Source: Lepisosteus oculatus (lineage: Eukaryota; Chordata; Actinopteri; Semionotiformes; Lepisosteidae). From it: 64,000 nucleotides of DNA. Under the pieces are notes generated by a model. The model ran no database searches. It worked only from the letters and a program-made list of their open reading frames with translations, and was not told the DNA's origin. This document shows, in pieces, positions 58,901-64,000 of this stretch; position 1 is the first letter of the stretch, and the number at the start of each line of letters is the position of its first letter. The stretch lies in contig NC_090718.1 of NCBI RefSeq assembly GCF_040954835.1, positions 12,787,532-12,851,531 on the forward strand, read 5' to 3'. The position numbers were made by a program, and so were the translations under genes.

Positions 58901-59931
58901 TTTCAGAGCAGAAGCATCCTATCCATTACTATGGATATGACACTATGAAGTCTATGAAGGTGAGTGAGAGCTACTTAAGCTTATCGAAGCTGGTTGACTA
59001 CAGCTGACCAAAACATGTTTGTTTTTAATCATAGTTGTAATCACTTAAGAGTGGGGTTTCTTAGCTGTTAACCCAAGATTTTAATTGTCAGACTTAAAGC
59101 AAGTAAATAACACAGGTCATTAATGAAGACCTAAAGGATACTGTATATGCACTGATTTATTTGTGTTTATTAATCTGTTAGTACAAGCTATTGTTTTAAA
59201 CGTATGACAAACATATTCCTGATAACTGCATAAATTGCACAAAACAGTGGGTATTTCTGAATGTTGTCAGTCCATTTTTTCCATTAGGATTCATTAGTGT
59301 GTAGAACCTCAGTTCCTTTCTTGCTCTGAAGCTCCAGAGAACGTCAAATGTTGCCAGTAGCTAGATAGTGCCCATTGTCTCTAAATTCTTTATATTGTTA
59401 GCCTTAACAATATAACACAAACGCAGCCGTGCCCAACTGCATAGCGTTCGAAAATAAAATCCTTCATATTGTCATATAAAAAGAGCTGTCTTCCCTGTTT
59501 TTAACAATGTCTTATCACTAAGGTTGAATGCTCTGAACCGAAATGACTACTGACCAGGTGACCATGCTGCAAACTCCATCTCCCTGCTGTTTCTGCCAGC
59601 TGGCTTATAACTGCAGTGGTGACGCCAAAGCTTGTGTGTCTGCTGGCAGGGCAAAGCCCTGAAACACAGCTGGGTGTGTGGAGGGGAGAAGGAGCTCAGG
59701 GGGTTTGGCACTGACCGGGAAGCTACATGCTACTGGAGGTGTCCGGACTGGGGTGAGCGAATATGGCTGACTGAACTGAACTTTTTTTTTTCCCTTTTTT
59801 TTTCTTCTTCCTCGGACGGCTGTTTTCCTCTGTGGCCGCAGAATTCCTACCACGATCTCACGCGTGAAGCGAAAGCTCTGAAGAAGCTCGAGGACTTGGG
59901 GGTGATCTCGTACCTACACCCGCACTCCTGA
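40801..59931 (+). CDS. ST3GAL4: ST3GAL4, beta-galactoside alpha-2,3-sialyltransferase 4; ten coding exons
   Basis: Coding pieces are 40851-40872, 47267-47339, 47656-47730, 50385-50482, 51552-51615, 52044-52139, 53904-54093, 54925-55068, 58807-58959 and 59842-59931. All phases fit and give 334 aa (human 333). The enzyme is a GT29 Golgi type II membrane protein that transfers sialic acid from CMP-Neu5Ac to terminal galactose in alpha-2,3 linkage. A short cytosolic tail (MSLKTAK) precedes a membrane anchor at about 9-25. The stem holds TIPSRPLC at 35-42, matching human IPEKKEPC. Sialylmotif L starts at RCVVVGNG (115-122). Motif S includes PTTGILAIYVALNYCD (259-274). Motif III is H294-Y-Y, and motif VS is H309 to E314. 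C116 and C273 are the expected disulphide pair. N-glycosylation sequons are at N57, N75, N128 and N243. Synteny with DCPS and the IPxxxxPC stem favour ST3GAL4 over ST3GAL3 or ST3GAL6. Confidence 0.95.
40810..40848 (+). promoter_or_regulatory. Upstream ORF in ST3GAL4 leader
   Basis: ATG at 40810 has A at -3. The frame codes MQHSETRMRRNR and stops at TGA 40846-40848, two bases before the main ATG. An internal in-frame ATG lies at 40831. Confidence 0.55.
40932..41455 (-). repeat. L2-type LINE 3' fragment with (TTA)n tail
   Basis: The minus-strand frame reads YLSELLSPYSPTRNLRSS, KLWNSLPKDIRESPSL and KSRLKTFFFRKAF, a well-preserved L2-like ORF2 C-terminus. A 3'UTR with gcgctttgagaagccacctt follows. 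The trinucleotide tail at 40932-40977 is long and clean, suggesting a fairly young copy. It lies in the first ST3GAL4 coding intron. Confidence 0.82.
43365..43390 (+). repeat. tRNA 5'-half-like sequence
   Basis: ggggatatagctcagtggta plus gagtgc matches the 5' end of tRNA-Ala/Cys-type genes through the A box (tagctcagtgg, 43372-43382). There is no anticodon arm or B box downstream, so it is not a functional tRNA gene. Confidence 0.55.
47267..47339 (+). CDS. ST3GAL4: ST3GAL4 membrane-anchor exon
   Basis: The acceptor tttctacacag ends at 47266 and the donor ACAG|GTAAAG begins at 47340. It encodes the hydrophobic segment WFIRLIPLVLLFISYCC, the expected type II signal-anchor. Confidence 0.85.
47656..47730 (+). 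CDS. ST3GAL4: ST3GAL4 stem exon
   Basis: The acceptor ggttgaagcag ends at 47655 and the donor AA|GTAAGT begins at 47731. It encodes KATIPSRPLCESWYTSKK and following residues, aligning with the human IPEKKEPC stem. Asn57 is split across the next junction and forms an N-I-T sequon. A NAGNAG tandem acceptor is present. Confidence 0.88.
47731..50384. other. ST3GAL4 intron after the stem exon
   Basis: A 2.65-kb intron containing the family A SINE at 49.0 kb. The rest shows no gene or repeat that I recognise. Confidence 0.75.
48962..49280 (+). repeat. tRNA-derived SINE (family A)
   Basis: Head ggcaacgtagctcagctatt, B box gggtttgattctggg, then ggtgctgtctgcgtggagtt. The downstream part carries gatgaactggcatcctgtcc. 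It lies in an ST3GAL4 intron. Confidence 0.8.
50385..50482 (+). CDS. ST3GAL4: ST3GAL4 exon, start of the luminal domain
   Basis: The acceptor gtgtcctgcag ends at 50384. It encodes LFLNLEDFFWKN and LPLPYGIKGS, matching human IFLRLEDYFW and ELPYGTKGS. The donor AGTG|GTAAGT is phase 1. Confidence 0.94.
51060..51245 (-). repeat. tRNA-derived SINE (third type, C)
   Basis: On the minus strand the head is gtggagcagcggctggggct, and the B box ggttgtgggttcaaatctca. It is distinct in sequence from families A and B. The 3' limit is uncertain. Confidence 0.6.
51552..51615 (+). CDS. ST3GAL4: ST3GAL4 exon upstream of motif L
   Basis: The acceptor tttttcccccag ends at 51551 and the donor AAAG|GTAAGT begins at 51616. 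It encodes LLLLKVLAVIASYEMPQSIE, the equivalent of human LLLRVLAITSSSIPKNIQ. Confidence 0.92.
52044..52139 (+). CDS. ST3GAL4: ST3GAL4 exon with sialylmotif L, first part
   Basis: The acceptor gtgtctcctcag ends at 52043. It encodes DCRRCVVVGNG, the NTS sequon at N128 and INKYDVVI. The donor CAG|GTAAGA, read as AG plus one later base, is phase 2. Confidence 0.96.
52140..53903. other. ST3GAL4 intron between the two motif L exons
   Basis: A 1.76-kb intron containing the GCCGAAACGTTG repeat; otherwise A/T-rich with nothing recognised. Confidence 0.75.
52620..52765 (-). repeat. Repeat with CTGAAGA..GCCGAAACGTTG core and inverted ends
   Basis: Best-preserved of three copies. On the minus strand: aggaacaagtaataggttaa, then cctgaagaaggctccacggc and cgaaacgttgtg, then aaacctattatttgttcctt. 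The first and last parts are inverted repeats of each other. It lies in an ST3GAL4 intron. Confidence 0.7.
53904..54093 (+). CDS. ST3GAL4: ST3GAL4 exon with sialylmotif L, second part
   Basis: The acceptor tgcttgtccag ends at 53903. The exon encodes VNDAPVRGYEADVGNKTTMR, then FFYPES and DPDTVMVLVPFK. The donor is AGG|GTGAGT, phase 0. Confidence 0.96.
54925..55068 (+). CDS. ST3GAL4: ST3GAL4 exon between motifs L and S
   Basis: The acceptor cttccttgtaag ends at 54924. It encodes VRKGFWKPPPQIW and IRILDPFF, closely like human VRKGFWKQPPLIW and IRILNPFF, and the N243 sequon. The donor GAG|GTGAGT is phase 0. Confidence 0.95.
55069..58806. other. ST3GAL4 intron before the motif S exon
   Basis: A 3.7-kb intron. 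A small duplicated phrase, agtatatcagctaatgagca, occurs near 56745 and near 57905. I recognise no exon, SINE or LINE. Confidence 0.7.
58807..58959 (+). CDS. ST3GAL4: ST3GAL4 exon with sialylmotif S and motif III
   Basis: The acceptor tctttctacag ends at 58806. The 51 codons contain PTTGILAIYVALNYCD, HVAGFGYPK and IHYYGYD. The donor AAG|GTGAGT is phase 0. Confidence 0.97.
59842..59931 (+). CDS. ST3GAL4: ST3GAL4 terminal exon with motif VS
   Basis: The acceptor gtggccgcag ends at 59841. It encodes NSYHDLTREAKALKKLEDLG, including the H309 to E314 VS pair, and ends at TGA 59929-59931, two residues beyond the human C-terminus by alignment. Confidence 0.96.
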   Translation, partial: NSYHDLTREAKALKKLEDLGVISYLHPHS

Positions 59932-62745
59932 CAGGGGCAGGGAGCCCGGCTCGCTCAGAGCGCTGTCTTTTCTTCTACAGGACCTGTGCGGCATTTTATA
60001 TGGAAGCTGGCTGACCCTGTGGTTTTTCATCACTGGGTATTTTCTTTTATAAATTAAGGAGGGTTTGTAACAAATCTCCCCTAGAAATTTTAAGTTTTCT
60101 TTAATTTCTGTTAACGTCCCTGGTTACCTTGGAATTGTTATTTTCAATGTGCTGGCTATGTTGTATAAATCATGTTTTTTATGCTTGCTTCTTTTTGCGG
60201 GGCTTGGCAGATATCTGTGGTGAAACAAAATTCCAATGACTACCCAAACGTCCATGAATACCTTTCTTCCTGGAAAGGATCGGGCTATGATGGGTTAGCT
60301 TGAATATGAGCTGTTTTGATGATCCAAAGCTGGAATAGTACAGACTCGACTCGACTCTAAGTGTTTTGGAGCCGATCCCTATAGGCCCAGAAGGCATGTT
60401 ACAAAAGTGTATAGTAAGAGATGACAGCTCTGCTAACTTTCACATGAAGGCTTTTCATCTGGGTCTTTCACATGCCGAGCCTTACTGGAATGACTCCATG
60501 TTAGTAAGGGCCCAAACATATTAAGAATGAGGACATTCGTTTTTGATTTGCCAAGTATTTGACTTGTCAATGCATTTTATATAGTATTATTAGATAATTA
60601 TAGCTAATCTCCAGTAATTAAAGAGGCTGAAAGGTAGGGTAGTCTCTTGGAGTGCTCGTGTGTTTAACCATCAGAGTGCCATTATAGTAGAACCACGGGG
60701 CAGAATTTATTGATAAAATTCTTTAGCATGAATGATCAGATTTTTGTGGCATTGTGGACAAATTTATTTGAATTTCAAATCCCAATATTTGGGGAAAATT
60801 GAAATTTTGCGAGCAGATTAATTTAATTCACAACGAAAATGTTTTGAATGTGTTACTTGATTGTGCTGACACATGGGTGTGAGTCAATGCGCCCTTTGTC
60901 TGCCTTTTTTATAGTTTTTTTTTTGTGGTTCATCAAGACACCTACAACAATAGAAGTGAGAACTTATGATTGAAGTAATTACCCATTTTCTAAACATCAT
61001 TCAACCACGGAGCCACTTATCTGTTGATGCAAACAAATAGAATGATTAAGAAGGTGGGGTTATTCAGATACGGTTATCACTAGATATAACCGATTTGTGT
61101 TGACAACTGTAAATAGCAGAACCCTCTAACAACCCTCATACGGTTCTGACCTGCGTCATCTATTATTTCATGTTTCTACACTATATGGGCTTAGTTCCAA
61201 CTAAATCTTGGTTTTATGCAGAAATGCCAAATATGTACAAATTCTGAAGGTACTTGTTTTATTTTCAGCTCGCAAAAATTGACAAGAATAGTTCTTAGCT
61301 TCCTTGTCGAATACTTATTTTAAATTGTTGTTTTTCCTGTATAACAGCACAATTTCCAAAGAAATCAGACTGTTGGAACTGCGTATCATCTCATTGTGTG
61401 TTTTCTGTGTTCCCACAGCACTTAAAGGTGTATTTTCCTTAATGTTTAACTGCATTATATTATTCCCAACGTGGACTTGAGATGAACTGATTCACAGGTG
61501 CCAAGCGGGGTGATGTGATGCTGCAGCTGTTCATTTTTAAGATAATGTCAAATGAAAGCCAAAAGGGGGAAAATCCGAGGCAGTGTGTGAGCAAAGATTA
61601 CTGGCATTGGGATTTGGTTGAATTAAAATCATTGTTTGGTTTTGTTGTGGGACATTTTGTAGGAACCTTATTTGGAAATTGTCCTCGGGGCAAGTGAAGT
61701 TGCGCAGGGAGCAGGCTTTAACCCGTTCGAGGCAGGGGTGTGTCAGGCAGGTGCTTCAGCATTTTTATGAAAAATGCCTGGGGATCTTTAATGTGCATTG
61801 TAGGGACAGGAACTCTAATTCAGCTACTCATACATAGCATAGTCCCTTGTACAGAAAAAGAGCCTTGTTGTGGAAAGCTGTGGTCAAGAGAGAAGGACCT
61901 GTAAGTACTGATACGCCAACTCCACTTCCAACCACAGGTGGGCTTAACTGGCTCCCCGAGGCCTAGCTGTGCTCTGATTGTATAGTGTCTGGAGGGAGCA
62001 CTTTCAGGTGAATGGAAAACCGAAAAAGAAATTCTCAAGTGGTCTGCGACGGACCCGATGGACTTTCCCTACACACCTCCTTTCCGCCGGATAGTTCGTG
62101 TTCTGGCCAGGCTGGGCTGGGCCGAGCATCAGGATAGACCTCCTGTACCTGCAAGGGAGTGCAGCTTCTGGTTGGTTCGGTTTATCATAAGGAAACACAT
62201 AGGGAGTTGGGGGAGGTGGGGGGGGGCAGAAGGAGTTTGTAAGGAGGTGTTTACATGAAAAATACGATTGAGATCTGAATGTTTTGTGAATAAAGTGTAA
62301 TATAAATAGTCTAGTATCCGCTGAAATTCCTGGAAATGGCAGTGTTTTCCCCATACTATTCTGTTGCAAGGCAATTTTTACAATATTGCTCCCGGTTGTA
62401 CATGTGGATACTTGAACACAAGTTCTCACTAGCATCTTGTGAATGTGCTGTTCTCTTGAAAGTTTTTGTTTGTATGGCAGTTATTTAAAATGCTTTCTGA
62501 ATGTCAAACAAATGCATCCTGTCTCGAGAACAATCAACAAGATTTGCACAGTTCAGATCGCTGCGCGGCCTGTCTCCTGCAGCAGGGGCAGCCCGTGTCT
62601 CACTTGAATCCTACCCGTCCGTCTAGTTCACAACACTTGTCATTGTTTTTAAGATTTTTAAGATTCCTAATTAAATTGTAATGTTTTATTTAAGTGAAAT
62701 AGTTCACAATAAAATTTATATATTTTGTAACAAAAATAAAATGAC
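59932..62745 (+). other. Probable ST3GAL4 3'UTR
   Basis: About 2.8 kb of A/T-rich DNA without exon-like coding follows the stop. I see no obvious interspersed repeat until past 62.75 kb. Several AATAAA hexamers cluster at its end, so a long 3'UTR is the simplest reading. An earlier alternative end cannot be excluded. Confidence 0.5.
62708..62740 (+). terminator. Candidate ST3GAL4 polyadenylation signals (pair)
   Basis: AATAAA occurs at 62708-62713 and again at 62735-62740. T/G-rich sequence (gtaaagtttgttttc) follows from about 62750. Another AATAAA is near 62289. Confidence 0.5.
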
Positions 62746-64000
62746 TTTGTAAAGTTTGTTTTCAAAACGTTTTAATAAATGTTTTGGGAGTTTTCAAAAG
62801 AGTGTCTTTATTTGTACTCGTCCTTTGATAGATCCGTTGGAAGTTTTTCATTGTACCTCCTCTGGGTGTGTGCCCCAGGAAGTTATTTTTTTCCCATTAT
62901 CCAGTATTGAGAGGACTTGGGAAAGGAGATCCAGCAAGCACCACTCCGTGGAGACAGCCCAGCTCCGAGAGAGGGAATATGGTAGCTGGTGACTGGCATG
63001 GATCCCATTGGCAGAAATAACTGCTGGTCGGCACCTGTCGTCGAAGGTATAGAGGACAAAACATTAAGAAAATGACCCAGCTGGGTTGGCAGCTCACATG
63101 ACATAACTGCCCTTCAGGCAGAAATATGGGTGGTTAATAAGGGCATAAAGTTATGATGGTTTAGACTGTACCTTCACCGTGTGTACCTTACCTTAATCGG
63201 ACTGGGCCACCCTCAAATGATGAGTTTGCTTTCTGTTTTCATTGACACGCAATGAAAAGCACATTCTGGAGAAAGTTTATTAAAAAAAAACCCTCTAGAA
63301 AGCCAGCTATCCATGGCACCTAAAGATATTGTACAGGTTGAATCTCTTCAGTTTTGAGCAGAGGAGATTGAGGCAGCCTAAGTATTTTGAGTCCAGGCAG
63401 GCTAACAAAGATATTCAAAGGGATCAGTAATACAGAGGACTGGAGCCACGAAAAGACATTTTAAAGAAATTAAAATGTATTTAAGGCTGGGAGCTGGGAG
63501 CTTTTACTCAAAGGGTGGTGGATATGTGGAACTAACTGCCCAGACAGGTTGTCCAAGGGGATTATTGATGATCTTTCAGGAGACGTAATGGGATGAGATC
63601 AATTAGATACTAGAAGTCAAATGAGCACATGGGCTGAATGGCAACCTTCTGTTTTAATCTAATTGTGGCTAATTGTGAAGAGCTAAAGGGAAACCCCATA
63701 CTATGCTGAGAAACCATATCAGTTCAATTTGCTACATGAAGTTGGTCAACTTAGGGCATGAATGAAAATCAACAGAAGGCTTTCCGTTTACAGAATAACC
63801 GAAGAAATGCATGCTTCTATCCACTTGTGCATCTTCAGTAGACACATTGGTAAAGTTTGGTAAAGAGAGGACCTGCGGCCGGGCTGAGTAGGAACTTGGC
63901 CAGATTGATTAGCGAGATTAGTACCCTGAGATCGCGTGACAAAAACCAGTCAGGACCATAGTTTCGTGTCTCGGGTCTTTTATCACTGTAACCTGGACTT
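62746..64000. other. Downstream flank of ST3GAL4
   Basis: No coding exon recognised. Apart from the degenerate repeat at 63.33-63.67 kb, the sequence is unexplained. Confidence 0.5.
63330..63665 (+). repeat. Degenerate interspersed repeat, probably LINE-related
   Basis: Contains ggtggtggatatgtggaact, gatcaattagatactagaag and gggctgaatggcaaccttct. These phrases resemble a widespread fish repeat whose consensus ends in gggctgaatggcctcctctc. Assignment is from memory and weak. Confidence 0.4.

Noticed and set aside
59650-59752. Possible extra ST3GAL4 exon with ag acceptor and gtgagc donor
   Set aside because: It is 103 bases long and would shift the frame between the motif S and motif VS exons, which join perfectly without it.
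1-64000. CRISPR array, prophage, integron or other prokaryotic system
   Set aside because: All recognised coding is spliced vertebrate genes; repeats are SINE, LINE and microsatellite in type.

Overview
This is vertebrate nuclear DNA: split genes with GT-AG introns, AATAAA signals, and SINE and LINE debris in nearly every intron. Three protein-coding genes lie head to tail on the + strand: TIRAP (2482 to about 5.4 kb), DCPS (about 6.0-24.2 kb) and ST3GAL4 (coding part 40.85-59.93 kb, 3'UTR to about 62.75 kb). From established knowledge the order TIRAP-DCPS-ST3GAL4 also occurs on human 11q24, so this is a conserved syntenic block. The repeats (a 5S-rRNA-derived SINE3 family, several tRNA-derived SINEs, one with a GGAT tail, L2-type LINE 3' ends, and an element with a GCCGAAACGTTG core) and the sequence of the three proteins point to a ray-finned fish. 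The long introns suggest a non-compact genome, perhaps an early-diverging lineage. The species is not determined. No bacterial, phage or CRISPR content is seen. Many long open frames here begin at TTG or CTG rather than ATG and carry no exon or homology evidence. I left them out. || Layout. 1-2481: SINE, L2 tail and unexplained DNA upstream of TIRAP. 2482-4759: TIRAP in three coding pieces. 4760-6053: TIRAP 3' end and DCPS promoter region. 6054-24150: six DCPS exons, whose introns hold tRNA-SINEs, a CTCF-like site, a 647-bp duplicated block, SINE3 and LINE pieces. 24.15-40.8 kb: gene-free by inspection; it probably contains the distal promoter and untranslated first exon(s) of ST3GAL4, two SINE3 copies, a LINE fragment and a tRNA-SINE. 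40801-59931: ten ST3GAL4 coding exons. 59932-64000: long 3'UTR, then intergenic DNA with a degenerate repeat. || I rebuilt all three proteins by joining exons whose splice phases agree: TIRAP 298 aa (human 221), DCPS 330 aa (human 337), ST3GAL4 334 aa (human 333). The genes do not form one pathway. TIRAP is a Toll-like-receptor adaptor, DCPS destroys m7G cap remnants after 3'-to-5' mRNA decay, and ST3GAL4 is a Golgi alpha-2,3-sialyltransferase. || I found no convincing undescribed biological system. The points most worth a second look are a ~100-residue Pro/Ser-rich C-terminal extension of TIRAP, a 647-bp block copied into a SINE with microhomology at both edges, CTCF-like motifs inside 5S-SINE copies, a hammerhead-core-like motif in a repeat with inverted ends, and a 12-codon upstream ORF ending 2 nt before the ST3GAL4 start.
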